A stretch of DNA of 64,000 nt from Rhizobium redzepovicii (GCF_019793435.1 NZ_JAILYH010000003.1:186001-250000), one strand, 5' to 3'; numbered from the stretch's first letter, positions 15,446-24,699 are shown. The notes: generated by a model from the sequence alone, not told the origin. A program made the numbers and translations.

Positions 15446-15516
15446 GAGGCGCTAAAGCGCCTCACGGCAATTCTGGCGGTCGCCGGCCTCGGGCATGTCA
15501 TGGTAGCCAGGCCGGC
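15446..15516. repeat. Two perfect hairpins upstream of the TPR regulator gene
   Basis: GAGGCGC-TAAA-GCGCCTC (15446-15463) is a perfect 7-base stem. GCCGGCCT (15482-15489) pairs with AGGCCGGC (15509-15516) over a 19-base loop. They lie 77-147 bases upstream of the regulator start and may be regulatory or part of old mobile DNA, since an IS5 fragment follows. Confidence 0.5.
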
Positions 15517-15600
15517 AAAACCTCGATTGCCGGTAAAGTTACTACCGTTGTCGAGCGTTTCAAATCACCCAGGGGGAGTATGACGGATTGCTGGGCGTTG

Positions 15601-15687
15601 TGGGGACACATGCCCGATACGCTCGGCGGCGGCCACGTGCTGCTCGCCGATCGCGCCTACGACAGTGATGCCTTGCGCCTCGAATAG
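15601..15687 (+). pseudogene. IS5-family transposase remnant
   Basis: A short frame ending in TAG at 15685 reads Gly-Gly-His-Val-Leu-Leu-Ala-Asp-Arg-Ala-Tyr-Asp-Ser-Asp-Ala-Leu-Arg. This is the conserved region around the second catalytic Asp of IS5-type (IS427 group) transposases ('LLADKAYDSDALR'). Nothing of the rest of the protein is present around it. Confidence 0.65.
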
Positions 15688-15731
15688 CCCCCCTCGAATG
15701 CTCGCAGAGGCGTTCGGGCAGGAGCCCGACC

Positions 15732-15926
15732 ATGATCAAGATGAGCGTCTACTATCCGGCCGCCGGCGGCTCGAAGTTCGATCACGACTACTATCGTACC
15801 AGCCACATGCCACTGATCCAGGAACGGCTCGGCGATGCCTGCCTGCGCTACGAGATCGAAAAGGGCCTTGCGGGTCCCGAACCTGGAAGCGCGCCGGCGG
15901 CGATCCGACACTTGCCGCGGGCCTGA
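15732..15926 (+). pseudogene. EthD-family protein, truncated
   Basis: A 64-codon frame beginning Met-Ile-Lys-Met-Ser-Val-Tyr-Tyr-Pro and continuing Phe-Asp-His-Asp-Tyr-Tyr-Arg-Thr-Ser-His-Met-Pro-Leu. This is the opening of EthD-domain proteins (ferredoxin-like dimeric alpha/beta barrel, usually about 100 residues). Similarity ends after Gly-Pro-Glu-Pro-Gly-Ser; the last dozen residues are unrelated and the second half is missing. The intact start with AGGAGCC-like ribosome binding site means a short peptide could still be made. Nearby IS5 debris suggests rearrangement. Confidence 0.65.
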
Positions 15927-15984
15927 TTTCGCCTGAAGTCTGACCGACCTTGGCCGTGTCGACGCAGGTTATTCGGCGCGTTTG

Positions 15985-16290
15985 TTAAATCCCCGAGCCG
16001 TCGAGCTGCTCGGCGTCGTCGCCTTCCCAAGGTGAGGGCATCGAGAGGCGGGCGAGATTGGCCGAGGGCATCGGCATCCAGCACTTCAATTCCGGCTCGG
16101 CATATTCGATGATCTGCCCGGGCGAGGAATCCGAGGCGCGCCAGCCTTCTGCGCCAAACTGATCGCCATGCGACCAATAGGCGAGGTCTACTTCCGCTGG
16201 CCCCTGTTCGGACGGGCGGATGGTGACCAGGATCCGACTGCCGTCTTTCGGTGCGCTGGCCATGCTGCGCCAGCGGTCTGCCTCGTCCAT
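15985..16290 (-). CDS. Hypothetical DUF551-like protein
   Basis: A 101-residue protein starting at an ATG with a perfect AGGAGG ribosome binding site 7 bases upstream. The N-terminal Trp-Arg-Ser-Met-Ala-Ser-Ala-Pro-Lys-Asp-Gly-Ser-Arg-Ile-Leu matches the W..M.sAPKDG..I pattern of DUF551-like proteins found in rhizobia and their phages. Later come Tyr-Trp-Ser-His and a C-terminal Cys-Trp-Met-Pro-Met-Pro. No enzyme motif or membrane segment is visible. Function is unknown. Confidence 0.65.
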   Translation of the reverse strand: MDEADRWRSMASAPKDGSRILVTIRPSEQGPAEVDLAYWSHGDQFGAEGWRASDSSPGQIIEYAEPELKCWMPMPSANLARLSMPSPWEGDDAEQLDGSGI

Positions 16291-16423
16291 CGTTTTGCCT
16301 CCTGCCTTGCTGCTTGTGCAACTGTCGCCTCGCCAACGAAAGCGGTCAACTCAAACTTTGAGGGGACCCTTCGCTATCGATGGCGGTTAAGCTATCCTGA
16401 CGTCCCGGATGGAGGAACAGCGC

Positions 16424-16954
16424 ATGGCGAAGCTCGTCTTCGGAATGAACGTCTCCCTGGATGGCTATGTCGATCACCAGAAATTTGCGCCCGACCCCAT
16501 CCTCTTTCGCCACTGGATCGAGCAGGCGCGCGGCCAGACGGGGAGCCTCTATGGCCGCCGCCTGTACGATGTGATGCGCTATTGGGACGAAGACAATGCC
16601 GAGTGGACCCCGGAGCTGCACGATTTCGCGCTTGCCTGGCGGCGCCAGCCGAAATGGGTCGTGTCGCGCTCGCTGACCTCGGTCGGCCCCAATGCCACGC
16701 TTGTCACCGACGACATCGAGACGGTGATCCGCGGCCTGAAGGCCGAGCTTGCCGGGGAGATTCAAGTCGGTGGGCCGGAGCTTGCGGGAAGTCTGGCCGA
16801 CCTTGGCCTGATCGACGAGTATCGACTCTACTTCCACCCCGTCGTGCTCGGCCACGGCAAACCGTTCTTCACCGGCCCGAGGCCTCCGCTCCGCCTTGTC
16901 GCCAGCGATTTGATCGGCGGGGATGCGGTGCGATTGACCTATGTTCCTGGTTGA
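16424..16954 (+). CDS. Dihydrofolate reductase-like (RibD C-terminal domain) protein
   Basis: A 176-residue RibD_C/DHFR-fold protein. It opens Lys-Leu-Val-Phe-Gly-Met-Asn-Val-Ser-Leu-Asp-Gly-Tyr-Val-Asp, has Leu-Tyr-Gly-Arg-Arg-Leu-Tyr-Asp in the first third, and near the C-terminus Gly-Gly-Pro-Glu-Leu-Ala then Glu-Tyr-Arg-Leu-Tyr-Phe-His-Pro-Val-Val-Leu-Gly. Such stand-alone members are NADPH-dependent reductases of unknown substrate, often called YyaP/YwjB-like. ATG 16424 follows GGAGGA; the earlier in-frame ATG at 16409 overlaps that site and is rejected. It is monocistronic. Confidence 0.82.
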   Translation: MAKLVFGMNVSLDGYVDHQKFAPDPILFRHWIEQARGQTGSLYGRRLYDVMRYWDEDNAEWTPELHDFALAWRRQPKWVVSRSLTSVGPNATLVTDDIETVIRGLKAELAGEIQVGGPELAGSLADLGLIDEYRLYFHPVVLGHGKPFFTGPRPPLRLVASDLIGGDAVRLTYVPG

Positions 16955-17058
16955 TTGGGTCGGTGCCCTTACTGAAATCCCTCGAATGGGTCTGGTCACC
17001 GCTGATGAAGAGCATCGGGCGAGGAGAGCCCATCTCGATATCGTTGGGATAGAAGACG

Positions 17059-18069
17059 TCAGAACGCGCCCTGCGGCGACGGAACGCCGACGCGAATGGC
17101 CTGCGAAAAATTCGGCGAAAGACCGTCCTCGTGCGCTCTTGCAGCGATGTGTGCGGCCGACCGCAGTTGCGACAAGGGAACCGAGATGTCCAGCGCGCGC
17201 CGGTCATAGGCGTATTCCGGCAGGTATCCGTTGACGATGAGACGCCAGTCCATCGGCACGGCGTCGCCTGCCACGCGCATCATCTTGACGATGGTCGTCG
17301 TGCAGTTGGTCGTCAGCGAATTGTAAAAGGCGGGCCGCGCTGCAAGCGCGTTTGCATCGGAGACGTACTCGCGCAGAAGAAGCCTCGCAGCCGCCGGCGT
17401 CGCCCTCAGGCGGTAGATCTGGACGTCCTCACCGCGAAAATTGGAGCGGAGGCCGATCACATCTCTTTCGTCTGCCGCGATGATGACCAGAGGACTGCTT
17501 TTGAAGAGGTCCGCCAGCGGTGAGAACGAACCGCCGGAAAGGCGGCGCACTTCGATAGACCACGCCAGATAACGGCCGTCGTCGAAGCCGAAGCTCATTA
17601 TGACATGCGCGATGGTCGGACCTGACCAGTACGACATGAACATGTCGACGTTCTTCAGCTTGTTCAGGTCGTAACTGCGAGTCGTCCATTGTTCCGTGAA
17701 ATCGGTGGCACTGCGCCACTGGAACTCGCGGACATTCGTCAGCGTCAACAGATCACCGTCGAATTCGCCGGTGACCTGACGAGCAACGTCCGGAGCCCAC
17801 GCGCCATTTGCCTGCGGCTCGATCGTGCTCCACCAGAAGAGGACTATGACGAACGCGGCCACAAACGCGAGGACCGCACGAATGCGTCTCCTGCCAAAGA
17901 GCGCCACGATGACGGAGGCGCCAAAAAGCCCGAACAAGATGGCACTGGCTTGCCTGCCGAGTTCGGGCAACGGCAAGCGGTACCAAAGCGCGAGCGACGA
18001 CCAGGCAGCGGCGGCGGCGACGACAAACAGGAGCACTGCAATGACGATCGCGCGGACCGGTCGAACCAT
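17059..18069 (-). CDS. DUF4105-domain inner-membrane protein
   Basis: A 336-residue protein with three N-terminal hydrophobic helices (residues about 5-28, 38-58 and 62-82). A large soluble domain follows with Thr-Asn-Val-Arg-Glu-Phe-Gln-Trp-Arg, Phe-Gly-Phe-Asp-Asp-Gly-Arg-Tyr-Leu and a Tyr-Asn-Ser-Leu-Thr-Thr-Asn-Cys-Thr-Thr motif. The last one resembles the conserved N-x-C pocket of DUF4105/Lnb-type putative cysteine peptidase-like domains. The Cys in Thr-Asn-Cys may be catalytic (inference). ATG 18069 is chosen because the upstream extension is Arg-rich and non-conserved in character. The downstream DHFR-like gene is convergent. Cellular role unknown. Confidence 0.78.
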   Translation of the reverse strand: MVRPVRAIVIAVLLFVVAAAAAWSSLALWYRLPLPELGRQASAILFGLFGASVIVALFGRRRIRAVLAFVAAFVIVLFWWSTIEPQANGAWAPDVARQVTGEFDGDLLTLTNVREFQWRSATDFTEQWTTRSYDLNKLKNVDMFMSYWSGPTIAHVIMSFGFDDGRYLAWSIEVRRLSGGSFSPLADLFKSSPLVIIAADERDVIGLRSNFRGEDVQIYRLRATPAAARLLLREYVSDANALAARPAFYNSLTTNCTTTIVKMMRVAGDAVPMDWRLIVNGYLPEYAYDRRALDISVPLSQLRSAAHIAARAHEDGLSPNFSQAIRVGVPSPQGAF

Positions 18070-18272
18070 TTTGATTTTCCAAACGGGTTTGAAACGTTCG
18101 TCCTGATCGTCGACCCTAGCGGTTTCCGAGCGTGAAGCCCAGAACCTATCCGAAGCGACGGGCTCCGGATTTTCTATTTTGGCAAGGCTCGATTGCGCCG
18201 GCAACGGCCCTCGCTTTTTCCGGCGCTGAACGATATGGACGATCTTGCCTGATCCAACATGAAGAGCATCCG

Positions 18273-18614
18273 ATGATCCACGAATTGCGCATCTATACAT
18301 GTCTGCCGGGGAGATTGCCGGCACTGCAGCAGCGTTTCGAGACCGCGACGCTGGCGATTTGGGAACGGCTCGGCATCCGCTCACTCGGCTTCTGGACGAC
18401 GATGATCGGTCCTTCCAGCAACGATCTGACCTACTTGCTCGAATGGCGGTCGCTTTCGGAGCGCGAGCAGAAATGGGCCGAGTTCATCGCCGATCGCGAG
18501 TGGCAGGAAGCGAGGGCGAAGAGCGAGGCGGATGGGCCGATCGTCGCCAACATCGCCAGTTCGCTGCTGCAGCCGACACGCTTCTACCGCAGCTTCTCCA
18601 AACCGTCGGAATAA
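18273..18614 (+). CDS. NIPSNAP-family protein
   Basis: A 113-residue dimeric alpha/beta-barrel protein starting Met-Ile-His-Glu-Leu-Arg-Ile-Tyr-Thr-Cys-Leu-Pro-Gly-Arg-Leu-Pro, the NIPSNAP signature. It later has Gly-Phe-Trp-Thr-Thr then Leu-Thr-Tyr-Leu-Leu-Glu-Trp and a C-terminal Pro-Thr-Arg-Phe-Tyr. The longer frame starting at 18132 is rejected, because homology begins at 18273. The ribosome binding site is weak (AAGAGCA). Function of bacterial NIPSNAP proteins is not established; some sit with small-molecule oxidation genes. It is divergent from the DUF4105 gene. Confidence 0.8.
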   Translation: MIHELRIYTCLPGRLPALQQRFETATLAIWERLGIRSLGFWTTMIGPSSNDLTYLLEWRSLSEREQKWAEFIADREWQEARAKSEADGPIVANIASSLLQPTRFYRSFSKPSE

Positions 18615-18618
18615 CGGC

Positions 18619-18726
18619 TAAAGCGCGTCGTGCCAAATTTGATTCATGCGACGTGCTTTAGCTCTTTGTTTTTACGCATGTCGTTGCCGCAAAACCGCGG
18701 CACACTTTTGCGCGACATGCCCTAGA
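18619..18726. repeat. Intergenic repeat family A, full copy
   Basis: The segment runs from AAAGCGCGTCGTGCC through GTGCTTTAGCTCTTTG, TTTTTACGCATGTCGTT and GCACACTTTTGCGCGACATG. This is the roughly 100-base intergenic element seen throughout Rhizobium chromosomes. The ACGCATGTCGTT and GCGCGACATGC halves are recognisable in the other two copies in this window. It sits right after the NIPSNAP stop. Confidence 0.75.
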
Positions 18727-18883
18727 AACTCCGAACGCAGTTCATTGAGAAGTGGTTCGGATGTGTTTCTGCATGAGTGCGGGCCGTCGTGCGCAAATGG
18801 CGCAATCTGCACGAAGCGGGCTCCCGCCGGGACCACCGCCATCTGCCGAACAGCGCAGCCATTGTGCGTTGAGCCGCAAAAAG

Positions 18884-18912
18884 GAAACGCCAGAGCATAG
18901 CCCTGGCGTTTC
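18884..18912 (-). terminator. Rho-independent terminator of the ABC transporter gene
   Basis: GAAACGCCAG (18884-18893) pairs exactly with CTGGCGTTTC (18903-18912). Read on the minus strand, the stem begins 3 bases after the transporter stop and is followed by CTTTTTG. It is a classic intrinsic terminator. Confidence 0.85.
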
Positions 18913-18915
18913 GGT

Positions 18916-20706
18916 TCAGGCCACCAGGCCCTTGGTCAGCTCCAGCGCCTGCCGCTCGAACAGCCGGCGGTAGATGCCGTCGGGGCGGCGGATCAGCGCC
19001 TGGTGGTCGCCTTCTTCGACGATTTCGCCCTTGTCGAAGACCAGCAGCCGGTCGAGCGCCCTCACCGTTGACAGGCGGTGGGCGACGACCAGTGTGGTGC
19101 GGCCGTCCATCAGGCGTTCCATCGCCTGCTGGATCTGCACTTCGCTCTCGCTGTCGAGGCTGGAGGTCGCCTCGTCGAGGATCAGGATCGGTGCATCGGC
19201 CAAGAAGGCGCGGGCGATGGCGACGCGCTGCCGCTCGCCGCCCGAGAGTTTGACGCCGCGTTCTCCCACCATCGTCTCATAGCCCTTGGGAAGGCTCAGG
19301 ATGAAGTCGTGGGCGCTCGCCTGCTTCGCCGCCTGCTCGATTTCGCGCCGCGAGGCATTCGGCCTGGCATAGGCGATGTTCTCGGCCAGCGTGCGGTGAA
19401 ACAGGATCGGCTCCTGCTGCACGATGGCGATCTGGCTGCGCAGGCTGGATTGCCTCACCTCGGCGATATTCTGTCCGTCGATGCGGATCGAGCCCGAATT
19501 CACGTCGTAGAGACGCTGGATGAGCTTGACGAAGGTCGTCTTGCCCGAACCCGAATGGCCCACAAGGCCCACACGCTCGCCCGGTTTGATGGTGACCGAA
19601 AAGTCCTCATAAAGCGGGCTGGGATGCGCGCCATACTGGAAGGTGATGCGATCGAAGACGATCTCGCCCTGGTCGATCGCGATGGGCGTCGCGCCCGGCC
19701 TGTCCTCGATGCCGAGCGGCATCTTGTCGAGCAGCACCAGCTCTTCCATGTCGTTGACGGCACGCTGCAGGTTGCGGATGTCCTGGCCGACATTGCGCAG
19801 ATAGCCCTGCAGGACGAAGAACATCGCGAGCACGAAGGTGACGTCTCCAGGCGTCGCCAGCCCCTGCTGCCACATGATGAGGCCCGTGCCCAGAATGCCG
19901 GCCTGCATGGAGACCATCATGAAGCCCTGGATCGTGCCGCTCAATGTGCCGCGCTTCCATGTCCGCCGCGTGCGGCTGTCCCACGTGCCGAGCACACGGC
20001 CGAGCCGGGTCTCCTCGCGGTTTTCGGCACCGAATGCCTTGACCACCGAGTTGCAGCTGATTGCATCGGCGAGCGCCCCGCCGAGCTTGGTGTCCCAGGC
20101 ATTGGCAAGCCTTGCCGCCGGCGACACGAAGCCCATGGAAAGCGCCACGGTGACGCCGATATAGATCAGCGATCCGAGGCTGACGATCAGGCCCATGACC
20201 GGCCAATAGCTGCCGAGCACGATGCTGGCGCCGACCAGCATGACGATCGACGGCAGGAGGGCGACCAGCAGCAGGTCGTTCAGCGAATCCAGCGCCCACA
20301 TGCCGCGGGTAATCTTGCGTACGGTCGAGCCGGCAAAGCTGTTGGCGTGCCAGTCGGTGGAGAAGCGCTGCACCTTGTGGAAGCCGCCATTGGTCACATC
20401 CGCCATGGTGCGCAGCGTCAGCCGGATGATGCCGTTGAAGATGAAATAGCGCAGCGCCACGCTGGTGAAGCCCAAGGCGACGACGATGACGAAGGCGCTG
20501 AGGGCGCTGTCGGCCGGATTGCCGCCGGCGATGGCATCGACGATCTGGCCTGAAAAGACCGGCACCATGACTTCGGCGAGCGTGCTTGAGATCACGAGCA
20601 CGATGATGAGACCCACCAATCCAGGCCGGTGGCTCCAATGATGAAAGATAAAGCCGAGCACGTTGCGATAGGCATCGGCGCGGAAATCGAGCTTCTTGCG
20701 AGTCAT
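18916..20706 (-). CDS. ABC exporter, fused membrane and ATPase domains
   Basis: A 596-residue half-transporter that would work as a homodimer or with a partner. Residues about 1-320 are the six-helix ABC transmembrane domain ([10 protein letters not shown] in TM1). The nucleotide-binding domain follows with Walker A Gly-His-Ser-Gly-Ser-Gly-Lys-Thr-Thr, Q-loop Ile-Val-Gln-Gln-Glu-Pro, signature Leu-Ser-Gly-Gly-Glu, Walker B Ile-Leu-Ile-Leu-Asp-Glu-Ala and switch His in Val-Val-Ala-His-Arg. It belongs to the MsbA/multidrug-type exporter group; the substrate is unknown. I use ATG 20706 (Met-Thr-Arg-Lys-Lys), although the frame extends to 20745; neither start has a strong ribosome binding site. 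A perfect terminator follows. Confidence 0.9.
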   Translation of the reverse strand: MTRKKLDFRADAYRNVLGFIFHHWSHRPGLVGLIIVLVISSTLAEVMVPVFSGQIVDAIAGGNPADSALSAFVIVVALGFTSVALRYFIFNGIIRLTLRTMADVTNGGFHKVQRFSTDWHANSFAGSTVRKITRGMWALDSLNDLLLVALLPSIVMLVGASIVLGSYWPVMGLIVSLGSLIYIGVTVALSMGFVSPAARLANAWDTKLGGALADAISCNSVVKAFGAENREETRLGRVLGTWDSRTRRTWKRGTLSGTIQGFMMVSMQAGILGTGLIMWQQGLATPGDVTFVLAMFFVLQGYLRNVGQDIRNLQRAVNDMEELVLLDKMPLGIEDRPGATPIAIDQGEIVFDRITFQYGAHPSPLYEDFSVTIKPGERVGLVGHSGSGKTTFVKLIQRLYDVNSGSIRIDGQNIAEVRQSSLRSQIAIVQQEPILFHRTLAENIAYARPNASRREIEQAAKQASAHDFILSLPKGYETMVGERGVKLSGGERQRVAIARAFLADAPILILDEATSSLDSESEVQIQQAMERLMDGRTTLVVAHRLSTVRALDRLLVFDKGEIVEEGDHQALIRRPDGIYRRLFERQALELTKGLVA

Positions 20707-21100
20707 TTGAACCAACCCGGCCGCATATCGGCAACCGGTCCTCAAAATCGAGAGTTAAATGGCACAGCCCAAGCGGGAGACAAAATGATCCCGTCAGATC
20801 ATCGGGCTATGAAGAGAGAGAAAACCGCATGTCGGGCGCGCTGGAGGCGGGCCGCGAATGGAAATGACCTAGTGTCGGTTCATTCCGCACGGGAGGATTT
20901 TGGTGATTGCTGATGATGTCATGCAACGCCTCCCTTTTGTTCGATCTGACGCGGTGAGCCTCTTGTAGCGAAGGCAACCGCGCTTGCCAACCGGGAATTT
21001 GCAACCTGACAGAAAGTGATGCGAAAACGACACAATCTTCAACGTGCAGGTTTACGCGCCGCCGTTTGCAGGCGGGTTCGCCGAGCCGATGGCGGAAATA
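20707..21100. other. Intergenic, no gene recognised
   Basis: This 394-base region lies between the ABC transporter start and the DinB stop. It contains a small hairpin around 20790-20812 (GATGATC-like arms) and short frames without ribosome binding sites. The promoter of the ABC transporter must lie in it, but I could not single out -35/-10 boxes. Confidence 0.4.
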
Positions 21101-21598
21101 CTACGCCAGACGCGAAAGGTCGGTCGGCTCCGGTTTTGCGCCCGCTGCCGTCAGCATCGCGTGGACCTGGCCACGGTGGTGGGTCTGGTGGTTGAAAAGT
21201 TCGATCGCACAGTTGGCCTTCGGCTTCTCGACCCGCGTTGCACCATCGCCGGGATACCAGACAAGGATGCCGTCGAGCTCCGCGTCACGCAATCCTCGCG
21301 CCCAGGCTTCGATTTCGGCGTTGCGTTGCAGCCGCAGGACCTTGAACGCATCCCAATCCGACGGGCTTGTCAGCGAGTGCGTGATGGTTTCCTCGGGCCG
21401 CTCATTGCCCTTCAATCGCGCGAGGATGAGGGCGTCGGCCCAATAAAGATGGTTCAGCGTCGCGGCGATCGATTGGAAGAACGCCCCCCGATCCTTCCAG
21501 CGCTCCGCATGCGTCAGCCCGTCGGCGGCGGTGACGAGTGAGGTGTTCTGCCAGCTGTTGTAGCGGGCCATGAGTCGGCAATAGTCGGCTGAGATCAT
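21101..21598 (-). CDS. DinB-family metal-binding protein
   Basis: A 165-residue four-helix-bundle protein of the DinB/YfiT superfamily. The metal triad is complete: His50 (Leu-Asn-His-Leu-Tyr-Trp-Ala-Asp), His137 and His141 (Asn-His-Gln-Thr-His-His-Arg-Gly-Gln). ATG 21598 follows AGGAG at spacing 10; the frame's upstream part to 21715 is rejected. Members act as thiol-dependent transferases (bacillithiol, mycothiol or glutathione) or are uncharacterised stress proteins. In a glutathione-using rhizobium the partner thiol would be glutathione or something else; this is inference. Confidence 0.85.
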   Translation of the reverse strand: MISADYCRLMARYNSWQNTSLVTAADGLTHAERWKDRGAFFQSIAATLNHLYWADALILARLKGNERPEETITHSLTSPSDWDAFKVLRLQRNAEIEAWARGLRDAELDGILVWYPGDGATRVEKPKANCAIELFNHQTHHRGQVHAMLTAAGAKPEPTDLSRLA

Positions 21599-21851
21599 TG
21601 TCTCGGGCTCCTGGTTAGCGATGATGGGGGGAGGGTGGCGATTGCAGGGAAGACCCATGGGGCCGTTCGTGCTCTGTCGCCTGCGCCAATGAAGGCGTGC
21701 CGTGCGAGAGGGCACGGACAGCGATCAGTCTATCCTGAAACGGCCTCGCCGCAAATTGCTGATGACATTTTTTCTTTTCAAGGGTCTTCCGTTCACGGGG
21801 CAGGTCGTCGCGGGAGGTTCCCGACGCAGCCCGTCGGTTCGCCGAAACTGC

Positions 21852-22586
21852 TCAGAGCGTGCGAACTTCGGCAAGCCGCTTGACGGCGTATTCGTCGTCC
21901 CAGCAGATGGCGGCTTCCCATGCTGCCGATGCTTGCGCGGCGATGTCATAGGCGATGCCTTCCAGACCGGCTGCATTGTGGGGCAGGACGAGGTCAAGGT
22001 CGGGCACGTCGACATGCGACTCATCCCAGTCGATCAGGGCGACGCGGTTTGCGGTCATGCGGATGTTGCCGGGGTTGGTCGGGTTGCCGTGGACGACGCT
22101 TGTTTCGCGACCGACAAGCCGCGCCCACGCCGCGCGGCATCGGGCGACGCCATTTGGCGGCATCGCGGCAAGGTCGATCCTCGTCCCCGTTTCGGCGTGC
22201 AGGAGGTCAGTCGAGGATCGCCAAGCTGGGCGCTGCGGCCAGCCCTGCGTCAACCGATGCAACTCGCGCAGTGTCTCGGCCACGCGACGCCAGTCGGCCT
22301 CCGTCTCGGGCGGCCCGCCCTGCATGTATTCCATCACTGTCAGACCATCGGCGAAGAGGCGGCCATCGGCCGTCGGGATCGGCACCGGCACGCTCAGACC
22401 TTCGCGGTCGAGGTGGCGTAGGAGTTCTGCTTCCCAAGCGAGATCAGCGTCGCTCCTGGTCCCCAGACGACCGACTGCAAGTTGGCCGCGGATGCGCAGG
22501 CTCCAGACATCATTGGCAACTCCGCCGGAGAGCCTTTCGATGCGAACCGCGTCCTTGCCCCACAGCTCCAGCGCTTCCCATCCCAT
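21852..22586 (-). CDS. APH-like small-molecule kinase (phosphotransferase family) with altered catalytic Asp
   Basis: A 244-residue aminoglycoside-phosphotransferase-fold protein. The N-lobe has Arg-Leu-Ser-Gly-Gly-Val-Ala-Asn-Asp-Val-Trp. The catalytic loop reads His166-Gly-Asn168 with Asn174 downstream (Pro-Gly-Asn-Ile), and the metal-binding motif is Leu-Ile-Asp186-Trp-Asp-Glu. In the family the third residue of the loop is the catalytic Asp (HGD); here it is Asn, so kinase activity may be reduced or lost. It starts 9 bases after the stop of the nucleotidyl cyclase gene on the same strand, so the two are co-transcribed. No antibiotic-resistance role is implied. Substrate unknown. Confidence 0.8.
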   Translation of the reverse strand: MGWEALELWGKDAVRIERLSGGVANDVWSLRIRGQLAVGRLGTRSDADLAWEAELLRHLDREGLSVPVPIPTADGRLFADGLTVMEYMQGGPPETEADWRRVAETLRELHRLTQGWPQRPAWRSSTDLLHAETGTRIDLAAMPPNGVARCRAAWARLVGRETSVVHGNPTNPGNIRMTANRVALIDWDESHVDVPDLDLVLPHNAAGLEGIAYDIAAQASAAWEAAICWDDEYAVKRLAEVRTL

Positions 22587-22595
22587 ACATAATCC

Positions 22596-24509
22596 TCAGT
22601 CTTTGATTTCCCCGACAAGCTCCCAAATGTCGACCTTCTCAGCGCGTCCCTTGACCGGGGCGAGGCCGAGGGGGCGGAAGGTGAAGCGGTCGGCGACGGC
22701 GTCGCGGGTGGCGGCGCTGACCAGGATCGATGTGTTCAGCTCCTTGTTCATGCCTTCGAGCCGTGACGCCACATTGATCGTATCGCCCATCGCCGTATAT
22801 TGCTGGCGCGAAATCGCCCCGAAGCTGCCGACGACTGCCGGGCCGGTGTGCAATCCAAATCGAGTCAAAAGCTCGGGGCGGCCATTGCTGAGATTGGCTT
22901 CGTTCAACCCGTCGACCGCCGCTTTCATGGCCAGGGCGCATCGACAACCATGTTCGGCATGGCTGATATCGTCGACCGGGGCGTTCCACATGACGAAAAT
23001 GGAATCGCCGAGATATTGCACGACGGCCCCGCCATGGCGCTCGGCGATGGTGTTCAGCAGTTCGAAATAGGCAGAAAGCGTGTCGACCACCTCCTCGGGC
23101 GAATGTTGTTCCGCGATGGTCGTGAAGTCTTTGATGTCGGTGAACAGCACCGTCACATCCTGTCGCTTCGCCCTGACGATCGCTCTCGTCTCGGGGTTGA
23201 CGATCTGCCGGACCACTTCACGCGGCACATAAAGCGCAAACTGACCGATGGCATGACGGCTGGCCGCCAGGGCGTTTGCCAGCGTGTTGATCTCGCTGAT
23301 CCAGGAGTGGGCCATCGGTTTCTCCCCCACATCCAGATCGCCGATCCTGCGCGCCTCGTCGGCCAGCCGATAGAGCGAGCGGCTGACCATGCGCGACAGC
23401 AGCACCGAGGCGCCGACACCGGCGATCACCAAGGCGGCGGCAATGAAGAGATTGCGCACCAGCAGCCGATGGGCTTCCGCCACCAGATCCGCCAGCGGCA
23501 CGACGATGGCAGCCACGCTGCCCGTGAACAGGCCGGAGACGCTGACCGGGGCGATCTGCACAAGATAGGTTTCGCCATCGAAATCGACCCGCGCCAGGCC
23601 ACCGCCGGCAAAGGCCGGGTCCTGCCTGAGCCGCACCACGGTTTTAAGGCTCGGGTCGAAACCGTTTGCCGTCGTGGCAAAGGCGCCTGATGTTCTCGAC
23701 CATAATGCGATGATCCTGCTCATGATATCAGGGTCGGAATGGGCGACGAGATTGCCGTCGGCATCGATGATGTAGGCGCGGGCCCGCGGCGAGATCTCAG
23801 CTGCGTCGAGCAGCCGGCTGACGGTCTGCAGGTGAATGTTGATGCCGAGCACCACCTTGCCGTCGTCCCGCAGCGGGGCTGCGATCGTCAGCGTCGGAAC
23901 ATTCAGCGTCCCGGTGATATAGGGCCCGACGGACACCGGCGCGCCGTCCTGAATGACGGATCGATACCAGGGGCGTTGCCGCGGATCGAAGGATGTATCC
24001 TCGATCGTGCGCTCCGCGATCGGCTTTGCATCGCTGTCGAGAAAACCAAGCGTCGAGACGATATCGGCCGCTGGTCGCCGTGCGATCATTCTAATCGCGA
24101 AAGCCGTACCATCGGGTGCGGCCAGCGTCTGGCGGACGTCGCGCCGGGCCGTGTTGATCACCTGCAGGTAGGAGCCATCGGGATAGCCGGCGTAAACGCT
24201 GGTGGCGTTCGGGACGTTTCGCAGAACCTCCTGAAAGAATTGCTGTTTATCCTTGATATCCTCAGGCGGCGGGGAAATGAGCTGCGGCAGGGTGGAGGCC
24301 AGCGCCACGGCCTCGGTACCGCCCTGCAGCGTATTGCGGTATCCCTCGATCAGCCGCAAGCTCATCGCCCGCATCTGCTGCGCGCCGGCGCTGACCGCAG
24401 CTTCGGTTCCATGGCTGAATGCCATCCAGATGATCGGCGCCGATGTGCAAAGCAGCGACGCGACGACCAGGACGCCGAGATGCAGTCTGAGCGGTTTGGA
24501 CCAGCGCAC
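22596..24509 (-). CDS. Receptor-type class III adenylate/guanylate cyclase (dCache-HAMP-CHD)
   Basis: A 637-residue membrane cyclase. TM1 is at about 10-30. The periplasmic dCache sensor spans about 40-340 and contains the family motif Arg-Pro-Trp-Tyr-Arg-Ser at 179-184. TM2 is at about 353-373, HAMP at 374-426 and the cyclase homology domain at 450-632. Both metal-binding aspartates are present: Asp458 (Leu-Phe-Thr-Asp-Ile-Lys-Asp-Phe) and Asp502 (Tyr-Leu-Gly-Asp-Ser-Ile). Thr-Ala-Met-Gly-Asp-Thr-Ile-Asn-Val-Ala-Ser-Arg supplies the catalytic Asn and Arg. It makes cAMP (or cGMP) in response to an external ligand. The GTG start at 24509 has GGGGAAA upstream. It is the first gene of a two-gene unit with the APH-like kinase. 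Rhizobia carry many such cyclases. Confidence 0.92.
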   Translation of the reverse strand: MRWSKPLRLHLGVLVVASLLCTSAPIIWMAFSHGTEAAVSAGAQQMRAMSLRLIEGYRNTLQGGTEAVALASTLPQLISPPPEDIKDKQQFFQEVLRNVPNATSVYAGYPDGSYLQVINTARRDVRQTLAAPDGTAFAIRMIARRPAADIVSTLGFLDSDAKPIAERTIEDTSFDPRQRPWYRSVIQDGAPVSVGPYITGTLNVPTLTIAAPLRDDGKVVLGINIHLQTVSRLLDAAEISPRARAYIIDADGNLVAHSDPDIMSRIIALWSRTSGAFATTANGFDPSLKTVVRLRQDPAFAGGGLARVDFDGETYLVQIAPVSVSGLFTGSVAAIVVPLADLVAEAHRLLVRNLFIAAALVIAGVGASVLLSRMVSRSLYRLADEARRIGDLDVGEKPMAHSWISEINTLANALAASRHAIGQFALYVPREVVRQIVNPETRAIVRAKRQDVTVLFTDIKDFTTIAEQHSPEEVVDTLSAYFELLNTIAERHGGAVVQYLGDSIFVMWNAPVDDISHAEHGCRCALAMKAAVDGLNEANLSNGRPELLTRFGLHTGPAVVGSFGAISRQQYTAMGDTINVASRLEGMNKELNTSILVSAATRDAVADRFTFRPLGLAPVKGRAEKVDIWELVGEIKD

Positions 24510-24699
24510 GCGATTTCCCCGAAATGCGGACCTGTCTCAGCAGGTAGCGCAATGCCTGCCCGGCATGCCCTACCCAACGATGCCAGCTAACTGCTTTTTG
24601 AAGGCTTGCACAAGCTGGTGATACCAGCGCTCCCGCCCTGGGAATTTGGCTGTTGCTGCGCGATGCCGGGGTAATGGAGGCTGAGCTACGAACGTCGCT

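Noticed and set aside
19078..20553. Plus-strand 491-codon frame over the ABC transporter
   Set aside because: Antisense to Walker A, signature and Walker B motifs of the real gene.
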